64,000 nucleotides of DNA from a gamma proteobacterium HTCC5015. GTDB taxonomy: Bacteria; Pseudomonadota; Gammaproteobacteria; HTCC5015. This document shows, piece by piece, positions 1-8,458 of this stretch. The DNA lies in assembly GCA_000155715.1 (NCBI GenBank), contig DS990599.1:351415-415414 (forward strand), in the 5' to 3' direction. The translations under genes and the position numbers were made by a program. Within the stretch, counting starts at the first letter, position 1, and every line of letters starts with the position of its first letter. Under the pieces are notes generated by a model, which saw only the letters and a list, made by a program, of their open reading frames with translations, was not told the origin of the DNA and ran no database searches.

Positions 1-668
1 TGTTACGCGGCGCCTCTCAAGAGCGTTTACGGCGAGCTAAGGCGGAGTTGCTGCCAGGGGATCGCGTGGCAGTGTTTTACAATGAAGCGCTGATTCAAAT
101 GCCGCTGTTGGGACTGGAGTTGGTCGCGGATAGAACACACTACAGTCTGTGGCAAAAGCCCGAAGGCATGATGTCGGAAGGCGACGAGTGGGGCGACTGG
201 CAAGCCTTAGATCGACAGGTATGGCTGCACTTTGAGCGTCAGCGCGAGGTGTTGGTGCTATTCGCTTTGGCTCAAGAAGTGGGCGGTATCGTGTTGGTGG
301 CTCACAACCGTCGAGCGGCGGCGGATTTATCGGCGCTTGAAGAGGCGGGTAAGATCACTCGCCACTATCGTCTAGAAGTCTTGGGGGAGACGCCGCCAAG
401 TGGCTCTATTAACGAGCACAGCGAGTATCGACGTATCGATTATCTAACGGCGCTCAATGCGAGTGTGCTTGCTGTGCAGTCGACGCGCGGTACAGAAGAT
501 CCGCTGCGGGAGCGCTTAGCGGCGATGGGGCACCCCGTTTTGGGAGATGATGTCTATGGGCGCCAAGACTACCGCGATCACTTGCACTTAAAAGGCGTGG
601 GCCTTGCCTTCACGTGTCCCTTTTCGGGGGAGTCTGTGCATTTTGGCCGCACAGACGATGCAGCCTAG
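1..668 (+). CDS. RluA-family pseudouridine synthase-like protein, catalytic motif lost (5' partial)
   Basis: The frame is open to the window edge, so the start lies upstream; codons run from base 3. The fold of RluA-type RNA pseudouridine synthases is recognisable. A YSLWQKPEGM strand comes first, then the position of the catalytic loop, then HYRLEVLGE, and near the end GHPVLGDDVYGR, which is a family hallmark. The catalytic loop, normally HRLDxxTSGLLLVAKN, reads FALAQEVGGIVLVAHN here, so the nucleophilic aspartate aligns with alanine and the preceding HR is gone. By family knowledge such a protein should not isomerise uridine. It may bind RNA without modifying it, or be a relic kept under other selection; its role is unknown. 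The following MCE transporter genes are on the same strand about 95 bp downstream. Confidence 0.75.
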   Translation, partial: LRGASQERLRRAKAELLPGDRVAVFYNEALIQMPLLGLELVADRTHYSLWQKPEGMMSEGDEWGDWQALDRQVWLHFERQREVLVLFALAQEVGGIVLVAHNRRAAADLSALEEAGKITRHYRLEVLGETPPSGSINEHSEYRRIDYLTALNASVLAVQSTRGTEDPLRERLAAMGHPVLGDDVYGRQDYRDHLHLKGVGLAFTCPFSGESVHFGRTDDAA

Positions 669-763
669 TGCGGTGTACTCTCAGATTTTGGAGGTGGGAT
701 TCCAAACGGCATCGCAGTATAGTGATGTCAGCAGCGCTGGGGGGGCGTTGCTGGACAGGATAA

Positions 764-1636
764 TTGAGGTATACGGGCAGTTTGAGTCAATCGAATTCTA
801 TTCGCCGCATTGTTGATACTGTGCTGTGGCCATCCGATCAGGTGGGCCGCTATGTTGTGCAGCGCACGGTGTTTTTGTTCGAACTGTTGCGTTTAATTTA
901 TTTAGGGGTGCGCACCTCTTGGTTTGAGCAGGGCTACGCCTCGCGGGCCAGGTTGGCAGTGATTGGCGCTCAGGTTTACCACACCGGCTTTAAAGCGTTG
1001 GGAACGGCCACTCCCCTGGCCGTAGTAGCGGGTGCGCTGGTGATTTTTCAGGCCTCGAACCAGCTCTACATTGTGGGTGGGCGAGAGCACATCGGACAAA
1101 TTGTCATCATGATTGTCGTGCGCGAATTGGCGCCGCTGGTGACAGCGTTCATTGTGATTGCGCGCTCTGGAACAGCCGTGGCCACGGAAGTGGCGAATAT
1201 GCGGGCCAACCACGAAATCGAGTCGCTGGAGGCGCTGGGGATTCACCCTTATGCCTATGTGGTGTTTCCGCGCATTATGGCGGGCATGATTGCGACAATT
1301 TGTTTGGCTTTTTACTTTATGGTCGCGGCTATGTACGGCGGGTACTTTGTTACAGTGCCTTGGTCGAATTTGAATGTCAGTACCTATTTTTACGCGCTGG
1401 ATGAGGCCATCCAGATTAGGGACTACGTGCTGTTTATTACTAAGACGCTGGTCAGTGGCGCATTGATTTTCTCAATCTCCTGTTACTACGGTCTGCAGGT
1501 TAAGCAGGGCCACGACGAGGTGCCTATTGCCACCACGCGTGCAGTGATTCACGCCCTGTCGTACATCATCTTTTTTAACTTGGCCGCCAGTGTGGTGTTC
1601 TATGTCTACGAATACTTGGGGCGCTTATGGTGGTGA
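764..1636 (+). CDS. MlaE-family permease of an MCE lipid transporter
   Basis: Inner-membrane permease of an MCE (Mla-type) ABC transporter that moves phospholipids or other lipids between inner and outer membranes. The MlaE/DUF140 signature is clear. About five hydrophobic segments follow an amphipathic N-terminus, with the conserved cytoplasmic stretch VRELAPLVTAFIVIARSGTAV at about residues 123-143 and the ExxxMRxxxEIESLEALGI coupling-helix motif just after. The start is a TTG at 764 with AGGA three bases upstream; a later TTG at 782 is possible, so the N-terminus is uncertain. It overlaps the ATPase gene by 10 bp, so the three genes 764-3331 are one translationally coupled operon. No mlaC or mlaB homologue follows. 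Confidence 0.9.
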   Translation: MRYTGSLSQSNSIRRIVDTVLWPSDQVGRYVVQRTVFLFELLRLIYLGVRTSWFEQGYASRARLAVIGAQVYHTGFKALGTATPLAVVAGALVIFQASNQLYIVGGREHIGQIVIMIVVRELAPLVTAFIVIARSGTAVATEVANMRANHEIESLEALGIHPYAYVVFPRIMAGMIATICLAFYFMVAAMYGGYFVTVPWSNLNVSTYFYALDEAIQIRDYVLFITKTLVSGALIFSISCYYGLQVKQGHDEVPIATTRAVIHALSYIIFFNLAASVVFYVYEYLGRLWW

Positions 1637-2346
1637 AATCGATACTGCGCTGCGCCTTTGAGGATTTGTCGGTGTACACCCCACGCGGGTTGCCCTTGTT
1701 GCAATCGGTGAATCTTGAACTGCCGATGGGTGAAGTCGTCGAGGTGACAGGAGAGCACGGTGCGGGGAAGTCGGTGGTTTTAAAATTACTGGCGGGGCTA
1801 GTTCGTCCTGTGTCGGGCGCAGTGGTGTACAACAATGAGAATGTCTCGGCGCTGAACTTTGAGAGTTTTTTGCCCTACCGGCGAAATATCGGCTATGGCT
1901 ATGGCGATCGTGGATTGTTGAGTGCTTATAGTCTGGAAGAAAACTTTCTCTTGCCCATGCGCTATCACCCACTACTCGATGACGACACCTCCGTGCAGCG
2001 AGTGAGTGAGTTGCTAGATGGGTTTGGTCTTAGTGCGGTGAAACACTTGAGGCCAGGGCAGATGTCGGAGAGTTTTAAGCGTTTGGCGATTGTGGCGCGA
2101 GCTATGCTATTCCGCCCGCAGTTGCTGTTGTTGGACAATCCAACGACGGGGCTGCCGGATGAAGATCGCGAGCGCATTATTCAATTAATTCAAAGAGAGC
2201 GCGAAATGCATCGTTTGCGACATGTTTTTCTCGTCTCCAAAGACATGCCTTTGATCGATGCACTCGTGACAAAGCGCATACACATTGAGCACCAGCAGCT
2301 AGTCGCTGTGCCCTCTGATGGTCGGGAGCCTGAATATGCAAGTTGA
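1627..2346 (+). CDS. MlaF-like ABC ATPase with degenerate catalytic motifs
   Basis: ATP-binding subunit paired with the MlaE-like permease. Walker A is intact (GEHGAGKSVV, about residues 42-51) and the Walker B aspartate is present. Other motifs depart from the family. The Q-loop glutamine is replaced (GYGYGDRGLLS). The LSGGQ signature reads MSESF. The catalytic glutamate after Walker B is asparagine (LLLLDNPTTGL). The D-loop is altered, and the switch histidine is lysine (VSKD). By knowledge of ABC ATPases this should bind nucleotide but hydrolyse it poorly, unless another ATPase subunit contributes the active site. The reading frame is full length (239 aa) with no frameshift, so the changes look maintained. 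The 3' end overlaps the MCE gene by 11 bp. Confidence 0.85.
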   Translation: MVVKSILRCAFEDLSVYTPRGLPLLQSVNLELPMGEVVEVTGEHGAGKSVVLKLLAGLVRPVSGAVVYNNENVSALNFESFLPYRRNIGYGYGDRGLLSAYSLEENFLLPMRYHPLLDDDTSVQRVSELLDGFGLSAVKHLRPGQMSESFKRLAIVARAMLFRPQLLLLDNPTTGLPDEDRERIIQLIQREREMHRLRHVFLVSKDMPLIDALVTKRIHIEHQQLVAVPSDGREPEYAS

Positions 2347-3331
2347 AGTGAGCCGCTATGAGCGAGTGGCGGGGTTGTTTGTGGTGATCGCTTTGGTTGC
2401 GGTGACGCTGGTCAGTATCATGCTGGTGGTTCGCACGGGGTACTTTTCCGAGAAAACGCCTTACAGCGTGGTGGTGAAGTCTGCCACAGGCTTGCACGTG
2501 GGCACTCGCGTGCAGATGTCGGGGCTGAATGTAGGTTGGGTAGACGATGTCGATTTGATAGCGCCGGGGCAGGTACTGGTGGAGTTCTCCATTTTGGAAG
2601 AGTATGCCCGTCGCGTTGTGGAGGGGACAAAGATCCAAATGGTGCGCCCCTACGCTGTTGGCGAAAAGCTATTGGAAATACAGGCGGCGGATCCCGCCAA
2701 TCCACCGCTACCATCGGGTAGCAGCTTGCCGCTACTGGAAAGTTTTGATCTCGTCGATCTGATGAGTGGGCGCACGCTGGGCCCGTTTGTCGCCAGTATC
2801 GAAGCGCTGGTGGGTGATTTGAACAACACCATGCTGGTGCTGCAGGAAGCGGGGACGTTTGAGCGCGTGAATGCCTTACTCGATCAGTCCACGCCCGTGA
2901 TGGAAAACGTGAATAATATGTCGCGAGAGATGGCGGCAATGGCGGGGACGTTCAATGAGCAGCAGCGCTTGGCCAAGCTGCTTCGGGAAATGCAGGCGTC
3001 GGCGCAGGAAATGAATCAGCTGTTGCCTGTGATGCGGCAAAATATGCCGGCGATCATGGAGCCTATGCCCGAGCTTTTGAATAACCTGAATGCGGTGAGT
3101 CAAGAGCTTCAACAGTTGACGCCTGTTCTGGCCGAGGTGGGGCCCGAGTTGCCGCGCACCAGTCGTCGAGCGATCGAGGCCATTGATGAGGCGGTGATTT
3201 TGATGAAGGCTCTACAGAAATCTTTTCTGTTAGAGGGCAAGGTGGAAGATGTACGCGAAGAGGAGCGGCAGCGCCGCCAACGGCGACGCGCCGAACAGCT
3301 GCCCGCTATTGAGGTGCAGCCGAACCCTTAG
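2336..3331 (+). CDS. MlaD-like MCE-domain protein
   Basis: Membrane-anchored periplasmic lipid-binding subunit of the MCE transporter. An N-terminal transmembrane helix (about residues 14-37) is followed by one MCE domain (SATGLHVGTRVQMSGLNVGWV through YAVGEKLLEIQ, about residues 46-115). A long, probably helical, C-terminal region rich in Met, Gln and Glu follows and ends in a basic RRQRRR-containing tail. MlaD-type rings usually pair with MlaE2F2. The ATG at 2336 is chosen over 2318 because GGGAG lies at ideal spacing and the overlap with the ATPase stop is short. 331 aa, longer than E. coli MlaD because of the helical tail. The 3' end overlaps the convergent gene by 26 bp. Confidence 0.88.
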   Translation: MQVEVSRYERVAGLFVVIALVAVTLVSIMLVVRTGYFSEKTPYSVVVKSATGLHVGTRVQMSGLNVGWVDDVDLIAPGQVLVEFSILEEYARRVVEGTKIQMVRPYAVGEKLLEIQAADPANPPLPSGSSLPLLESFDLVDLMSGRTLGPFVASIEALVGDLNNTMLVLQEAGTFERVNALLDQSTPVMENVNNMSREMAAMAGTFNEQQRLAKLLREMQASAQEMNQLLPVMRQNMPAIMEPMPELLNNLNAVSQELQQLTPVLAEVGPELPRTSRRAIEAIDEAVILMKALQKSFLLEGKVEDVREEERQRRQRRRAEQLPAIEVQPNP

Positions 3332-3869
3332 CCGATTCGGCACTTTGGCTGATCTGTTGTTGCAGCTTTTGCGATTTGACTTGCATGGCTTGCAATAACT
3401 GAGGCAGCTTTGGGTGCTCTTCTTTCATCGTATTGATGAGCTTTTGTTGAAAACTCTGTTTTGCCGCTAACAGCTCTTGGTCTTTGGCGATGGCCATTCG
3501 GGCGCTTTTAAAGCTGCGGGCAAGCTCACCCATTTCTTGCTTAGTTGCCTGCTTGTCCTCTTCGGAGGTCGCGGGATCTTGCAATTTTGATTTGAGTGTT
3601 TTGATGCGCGCTTTGGCATCACTGTCGAAGCCGGCTTCGGCCAGTTTCTCTGCGGTTAATGCCTGCAGAGATTTTTGGTCGGCTTCAAGGGTTTCGTGTT
3701 TTTCAATCGTGCTGCGCTGCAAGGCGATAAACTGGCGCTGCATTTGAAGCAATTCACCTTTGAGTGCCTGCATGCTGCTGTTGTCATTGGCGGCGAACGC
3801 CGATGTGACAAGCGTTGATGCGGCAAAGAGCAAATAGAGTAAAGCGGTGCGGAGCGAGCCGTTCGACAT
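3306..3869 (-). CDS. secreted coiled-coil protein of unknown function
   Basis: Not a family I recognise. The first 26 residues form a classic signal peptide ending TSAFA before AND. The remaining 160 residues are almost entirely charged and Gln-rich and predict as long helices or coiled coil (stretches such as KGELLQMQRQFIALQRS and QVKSQKLQQQISQ). The composition fits a soluble periplasmic adaptor or chaperone-like protein, but this is inference. It is transcribed toward the mla operon and shares 26 bp of its 3' end with the MCE gene. Upstream lies a 100-bp gap and then the DUF2333 gene on the same strand. Confidence 0.6.
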   Translation of the reverse strand: MSNGSLRTALLYLLFAASTLVTSAFAANDNSSMQALKGELLQMQRQFIALQRSTIEKHETLEADQKSLQALTAEKLAEAGFDSDAKARIKTLKSKLQDPATSEEDKQATKQEMGELARSFKSARMAIAKDQELLAAKQSFQQKLINTMKEEHPKLPQLLQAMQVKSQKLQQQISQSAESAKGSAAPQ

Positions 3870-3936
3870 AGTGCCTCCAAATAAAAGTGGAGGCTCACCA
3901 TAACAACTGCCATTTTTGCCTGCAAACCACAGACGG

Positions 3937-3964
3937 CGGCTGAGGCGGCCCCAGCCGTTTTTTT
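3937..3964 (+). terminator. candidate rho-independent terminator
   Basis: A CGGCTG/CAGCCG stem with an inner GG/CC pair is followed by seven T residues on the plus strand. It lies beyond the minus-strand gene 3306-3869, so a plus-strand transcript of the mla operon that ended here would be antisense to that whole gene. Confidence 0.45.
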
Positions 3965-3971
3965 ACAAAGC

Positions 3972-4955
3972 TTAACCGTCGGCTAGCAGTGAGCGCAGTT
4001 CGATGACGGCGGCATTCGCTCGCGAAATATAGGAGGCCATCACCAGCGAGTGGTTGGAAAAAATGCCAAAGCCGCTGCCGTTGAGTACGACTGGGCTCCA
4101 CAGCGATTCCTGGGTGCCCTCTAGCTCGCGTATGATTTGTTTGAGGCTGACCGTGGCGTTTTTCTTTTCGAGAACGTATTTAAAATCGACTTCGACCGCG
4201 CGCAGCAGTTGGATCAGTGCCCAGGTGGCGCCGCGGGCTTCGTAGTAGACGTTGTCAATTTCTAGCCAGGGTGTTTTTGACATCACTTCCATTTTCCCCG
4301 CCGTCGATTGCGCGGCGGCCGTGTCGCCGGCTAAGTCGGTGTTTAATCGGGGCTTGCCCACGCTGGCGCTTAGTCGTTGCGACAGGGAGCCAAGGCGTTT
4401 TTCCACTAGGGACAGCCAGGCGTTAAGATTGTCGGCGCGGGCGTAGAACTGGGCGTCGGGGCTGTCGGTGTCAGACAGGCGGTCGAGGTAGTCTTCGAGG
4501 GTCGTGGCGCTTTGACGGTACTCGGTCTCCGCAGCGGGGAACATCCATGCCTGATCGTCGACATTGAGCTTGGATTCGGACTCTCTAAGAGCCTGATCTT
4601 CCGTGGATTGGGTCTGAGAGCGGCTGAAGTCGTTGCGCAGGGCGCGAGACATATCGCGGGCTTGAATGAGCGCCCCGTACTCCCAATTGGGCATGTTGTC
4701 GAGAAAGATGCTGGGGGGCATCAACATATCGTTGCGCAAGTAGCCGCCGGGTTTGTCGAGCAGGGTGTTGATAATATCCACCAGTGCCTGAGTCGTAGTC
4801 GACCCAATGACCAGCGGTTTGTTGCGATCCGTGGCGATGGGTTTGAGATCGGGCTCTTGGCTCCAATACCAGCCAATGGCGCTCAGAACCAAAAGGACAA
4901 TGACTAAGGTGAGGGAGATAATATTTTTTAAATTGCTATGATGGCGTTGAGACAC
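3972..4955 (-). CDS. DUF2333 family membrane-anchored protein
   Basis: A proteobacterial family of unknown function (DUF2333). One N-terminal transmembrane helix (about residues 13-31, after a short basic cytoplasmic tail) is followed by a periplasmic domain with the family's conserved blocks: KPGGYLRND MLMPPSIFLDN MPNWEYGAL near residues 68-96, and near the C-terminus WSPVVLNGSGFGIFSNHSL. 327 aa is normal for the family. It is divergent from the AsmA gene, with 83 bp between the two starts that must hold both promoters. No role can be assigned. Confidence 0.85.
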   Translation of the reverse strand: MSQRHHSNLKNIISLTLVIVLLVLSAIGWYWSQEPDLKPIATDRNKPLVIGSTTTQALVDIINTLLDKPGGYLRNDMLMPPSIFLDNMPNWEYGALIQARDMSRALRNDFSRSQTQSTEDQALRESESKLNVDDQAWMFPAAETEYRQSATTLEDYLDRLSDTDSPDAQFYARADNLNAWLSLVEKRLGSLSQRLSASVGKPRLNTDLAGDTAAAQSTAGKMEVMSKTPWLEIDNVYYEARGATWALIQLLRAVEVDFKYVLEKKNATVSLKQIIRELEGTQESLWSPVVLNGSGFGIFSNHSLVMASYISRANAAVIELRSLLADG

Positions 4956-5038
4956 GATCGCTCCATTCCTCTAACTGAGAGTTGCGGTTGCTGGTTGTCA
5001 GACTATTATGCGTTGCAGTGAATGAAAAGGGAAAGAGT

Positions 5039-7039
5039 ATGAAAGCCGTTAAATTTTTGTTTAAAGCGCTTGTCGCCGTGCTTGTGCTCGTCGTGCTGGC
5101 GGTTGTGGGTCTAATGATTTTTGTCGACCCCAATGACTTTAAACCACAGATCGAGCAGGCGGTCGTTGAAAACACGGGGCGCGAGCTGACCATTGATGGC
5201 GACATCAGCTGGGCCTTCTGGCCTCGCTTTGGACTCAATATCGGCCATACGGAATTGTCCAATGCCGATGGCTACACTGCGCGCGTCTTTGCCGAAATCG
5301 ACGAAGTCGATGTCGGTATTCAGGTGCTGCCGTTACTAAAAGGAGCGGTTGAAGCCGATGTCATTTATTTGGACGGCTTAGTGGCCAACCTCGAGGTGAA
5401 GTCGAGTGGCAAGACGAACTGGGACGACTTTGTTGAAGCCGATGGTAGGCCCGCCTCAGTCAAAGAGGGCCCGCGGGCGGCCACTGTGAACCAAGGCGAT
5501 CAGGCGACGGGACTGGCCTCTCTGCCCCCCATTCGCCTTGGCGGTATCCACGTTCGCGATGCTCAAGTGAACTACTCCGATCTGAGTGGCGGTATGGCGG
5601 CCATGCTGGAGGACTTCAACTTTAAAACGGGCCCTATCGTGTTGTGGGAGCCCATTTCATTTGAAGGCGATTTTACCATCGAGAACAAGTACCCCGAATT
5701 ATTGGCCGAATTTGATTACTCGGGTGTTCTGACGGCCAAAGTTCTGGATGATAAATTTGCTTTGAACGATTTCAAACTCGGTTTAAAAGCGCAGGGTGAA
5801 CCTGTGCCCAACGGTTCCGTGTCACTGAGTTTGGCCGCGGATGTGTCTGCGGATACCGCGGCGGAAACGGCGGAGTTGGCCAAGCTGCAAATCAAGCTGG
5901 ATGAAACCACCATTGACGGTAAGGCGAGCGTCAAGGGCTTTAGTGAGCCAGCCATCGACTTTGATGTCGCTGTGGACAAACTCAATGTGGATCACTATTT
6001 GCCCGAGCCCGAAGAGGCTCCCGAACCCACGGCTTGGGAGGAAGAGGCGCCCGAGCCTGTCGATACCGATCCAAAAATTGAGCTGCCGCTGGTGATGCTG
6101 CGAGGCTTGGATATGGATGGCAAGCTGACAGTGGGCGAGCTGCAGGTCATGGGCTTGAAAACCTCAGATATTGAAGCGGTACTCAGTGCTCACCAAGGCA
6201 TTATTCATCTTAAACCGATGAAGGTGGCACTCTACGATGGCCGCTTCAATGGCTCTGTGCGTCTCGACGCGACGGGACGCATACCGAGCTATGCGGTTAA
6301 ATCGGAGATTCAGGGCGTGCAGGTTCAGCCGTTGCTGACCGACTTCGCCCAGTTCGACACCGTGGCGGGCAGTGGCAATATTCAGCTCGATATCACCACG
6401 CGGGGCGAGCGTGTCAGCGAACTCAAACGCGGCTTGAACGGCAAGTTATCGCTGGCCTTTGCCGACGGCAGTATTCAAGGGGACATCCGCGGAAAAATCG
6501 ACAAGTGGGCCGAGCTGATTGGTCAAAAAGATGAGCTCTACGGTGAGGGCGGCGAGACGACGACCTTTAAAACGCTCGATGCCAGTGCCACGGTTGTCGA
6601 TGGCAAGTTAGTCACTAACGATCTCAACATGGAGTCTGGCAATATGACGATTGCGGGCGATGGCTCTTTTGATATTCCCACAGAGTATTTGGATTTTGTC
6701 TACACGCTGAGTGTCGATGAATACAGTTGCCCTATCGGCATAGAGGGGCAGCTGATGGAGATCGACTACGCCAAAGCGGCGAAAAATGCTGTGCCCGACT
6801 GCGTTAAAGGCATGCTCGATGCGCGGCTCGATGCCGAGAAGGAAAAACTCAAGCGCGAGCTAGAGGCGAAAAAGGCTGAGGCCGAGGCGCGCCTTGAAGC
6901 GGAAAAGGCTAAAGCAAAAGCAAAGCTTGAGGCCGAAAAGGCCAAGGCTAAAGCGGAATTAGAGCGCAAGAAAGCCGAGGAAAAAAAGAAACTTGAAGAT
7001 AAAGCCAAGGAAGAACTGAATAAATTGCTCGACTTTTAA
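5039..7039 (+). CDS. AsmA family protein
   Basis: Member of the AsmA-like bridge/assembly group. It is anchored in the inner membrane by an N-terminal helix (about residues 6-28), with a long periplasmic beta-rich region. The N-terminal motif FVDPNDFKPQIEQAVVENTGREL and the C-terminal AsmA block (GLNGKLSLAFADGSIQG and following) are typical. AsmA proteins are implicated in outer-membrane assembly and phospholipid transport. The ATG at 5039 is chosen because AAGGGAAAG precedes it and the membrane helix starts at once. Odd features are an acidic Pro/Glu insertion near residues 320-345 and a highly charged Lys/Ala/Glu repeat tail over the last 65 residues, unlike typical AsmA. mutY starts 9 bp downstream. 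Confidence 0.9.
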   Translation: MKAVKFLFKALVAVLVLVVLAVVGLMIFVDPNDFKPQIEQAVVENTGRELTIDGDISWAFWPRFGLNIGHTELSNADGYTARVFAEIDEVDVGIQVLPLLKGAVEADVIYLDGLVANLEVKSSGKTNWDDFVEADGRPASVKEGPRAATVNQGDQATGLASLPPIRLGGIHVRDAQVNYSDLSGGMAAMLEDFNFKTGPIVLWEPISFEGDFTIENKYPELLAEFDYSGVLTAKVLDDKFALNDFKLGLKAQGEPVPNGSVSLSLAADVSADTAAETAELAKLQIKLDETTIDGKASVKGFSEPAIDFDVAVDKLNVDHYLPEPEEAPEPTAWEEEAPEPVDTDPKIELPLVMLRGLDMDGKLTVGELQVMGLKTSDIEAVLSAHQGIIHLKPMKVALYDGRFNGSVRLDATGRIPSYAVKSEIQGVQVQPLLTDFAQFDTVAGSGNIQLDITTRGERVSELKRGLNGKLSLAFADGSIQGDIRGKIDKWAELIGQKDELYGEGGETTTFKTLDASATVVDGKLVTNDLNMESGNMTIAGDGSFDIPTEYLDFVYTLSVDEYSCPIGIEGQLMEIDYAKAAKNAVPDCVKGMLDARLDAEKEKLKRELEAKKAEAEARLEAEKAKAKAKLEAEKAKAKAELERKKAEEKKKLEDKAKEELNKLLDF

Positions 7040-7048
7040 TACTGAGCG

Positions 7049-8113
7049 ATGAGTGAGCGCTCTTTCTCTGAGCGGCTACTGGCTTGGTATCGAGTCAGTG
7101 GCCGCCACGACCTGCCTTGGCAGCAGGATAAGACACCCTACCGAGTGTGGGTGTCGGAAATTATGTTGCAACAGACCCAGGTGGCTACGGTCATTCCCTA
7201 CTACCAGCGTTTTATGGCGAGCTTTCCAACGCTGGAGGACTTGGCGTCGGCGACACAGGACCAAGTGCTGCAGCACTGGTCTGGCCTTGGCTATTACGCT
7301 CGCGGACGAAACCTGCACAAGGCAGCACGGCAAGCCCATGAGGCTTGGGGGGATCTCCCCGACGACGTCGAGGCTTTAGAGGCGTTGCCGGGGATTGGGC
7401 ACTCTACAGCGGGCGCCATTTCGTCAATTGCCTTTGGCCGCCGCGCGCTGATTTTAGATGGCAATGTAAAGCGCGTTTTGGCTCGCCACAGGGCTGTTTC
7501 AGGTTGGCCTGGGCGCACCGCTGTGTCGCGGGAACTGTGGCAGTGGGCCGATCTGTATACGCCGTCAGCTGTTCAAGCGGGAGAGTACGCCCAAGCGATC
7601 ATGGACCTGGGGGCGACGCTGTGCACGCGCACTCAGCCACGCTGCGGCGAGTGCCCTGTGGCTGAAGATTGTTTGGGGCGAGGGAGTGGAGAGCCAACGG
7701 CCTTCCCCGGGAAAAAGCCCAAAAAGGACAAACCGGTTAAATCGGTTCGCATGTGGCTCGTCACTAATAAAAAGGGCGAGGTGCTTTTGCAGCAGCGTCC
7801 CGCTCAAGGTTTGTGGGGTGGGCTTTGGGTATTGCCCGAGCAGCGGGTCGATGAGCCTTTGGACGCCTGGCTTTCGCGGCGCGGCTGGCTCGGCGCGGAG
7901 GCCGTGCCATTGCCTAAGTTTCGCCACTCGTTTAGCCATTTTCATTTAGATGTTGAGCCACTGCTGGTCCAAGACATCGATAGCGCCCGCGTTACTGAGT
8001 GCGCAGACCACAGCCCTGAGCAGTGGTACAATCCACGCAGCCCTCAGGGGGGCATTGCCGCACCGGTGGCCCGCCTGTTGAAATCGCTGCCTACAGATTC
8101 CACAGGAGATTAG
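7049..8113 (+). CDS. mutY: adenine DNA glycosylase MutY
   Basis: Base-excision repair enzyme that removes adenine mispaired with 8-oxoguanine. Visible features are the [17 protein letters not shown] region with the catalytic glutamate, the helix-hairpin-helix [12 protein letters not shown], and the catalytic aspartate in [13 protein letters not shown]. The 4Fe-4S ligands have spacing C-x6-C-x2-C-x5-C around residues 191-207. A C-terminal NUDIX-like 8-oxoG recognition domain ([19 protein letters not shown]) follows. 354 aa is standard. It is followed after one base by yggX, the common gammaproteobacterial pair. Confidence 0.97.
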   Translation: MSERSFSERLLAWYRVSGRHDLPWQQDKTPYRVWVSEIMLQQTQVATVIPYYQRFMASFPTLEDLASATQDQVLQHWSGLGYYARGRNLHKAARQAHEAWGDLPDDVEALEALPGIGHSTAGAISSIAFGRRALILDGNVKRVLARHRAVSGWPGRTAVSRELWQWADLYTPSAVQAGEYAQAIMDLGATLCTRTQPRCGECPVAEDCLGRGSGEPTAFPGKKPKKDKPVKSVRMWLVTNKKGEVLLQQRPAQGLWGGLWVLPEQRVDEPLDAWLSRRGWLGAEAVPLPKFRHSFSHFHLDVEPLLVQDIDSARVTECADHSPEQWYNPRSPQGGIAAPVARLLKSLPTDSTGD

Positions 8114-8114
8114 A

Positions 8115-8387
8115 ATGAGCCGAACGGTACATTGCGTTTACTTAAATCGAGAGGCTGAGGGAATGGAGCGCCCGCCGTGGCCCGGCGAAGTGGGTCAGCG
8201 GATTTATAATGAGATTTCCAAGGAAGCCTGGCAGGCGTGGCTTAGCCATCAAACGATGTTAATTAACGAATATCGTTTGGTGCCGGTAGAGCCCAAGGCG
8301 CGCAAGTTCCTAGAGGAGGAAATGGAGAAATTCCTATTTGCTGGCGAGGCGGCCAAAATCGATGGCTATGTGCCCCCCGAAAAGTAA
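8115..8387 (+). CDS. yggX: YggX, Fe-S cluster protection / Fe(II) trafficking protein
   Basis: Small cytoplasmic protein linked to protection of Fe-S clusters from oxidative damage. 90 aa with the family hallmarks [17 protein letters not shown], with conserved cysteine 7, and [17 protein letters not shown] lies upstream of the ATG, inside the end of mutY. The mutY-yggX operon links repair of oxidative DNA damage with metal-centre protection. Confidence 0.96.
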   Translation: MSRTVHCVYLNREAEGMERPPWPGEVGQRIYNEISKEAWQAWLSHQTMLINEYRLVPVEPKARKFLEEEMEKFLFAGEAAKIDGYVPPEK

Positions 8388-8415
8388 CGTTGGATGGTTT
8401 TTTAGTCGTCAGCAC

Positions 8416-8444
8416 TTGACTATCTGAGGCGGTATCGGTTTAAT
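8416..8444 (+). promoter_or_regulatory. promoter of tRNA-Phe
   Basis: TTGACT and TTTAAT are separated by exactly 17 bp, a near-consensus sigma-70 promoter. They are followed by a GC-rich discriminator (ACCGCCCC), as expected for stringently controlled stable RNA genes. The tRNA begins 14 bp after the -10 box. Confidence 0.8.
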
Positions 8445-8458
8445 ACCGCCCCTCCAAT

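Noticed and set aside
4512..4907. 131-codon plus-strand frame opposite the DUF2333 gene
   Set aside because: Shadow of a conserved gene; no ribosome-binding site and no recognisable domain.
6830..7036. DNA tandem repeat in the AsmA tail
   Set aside because: The repetition is at amino-acid level (Lys/Ala/Glu); the codons vary and no exact DNA unit repeats.
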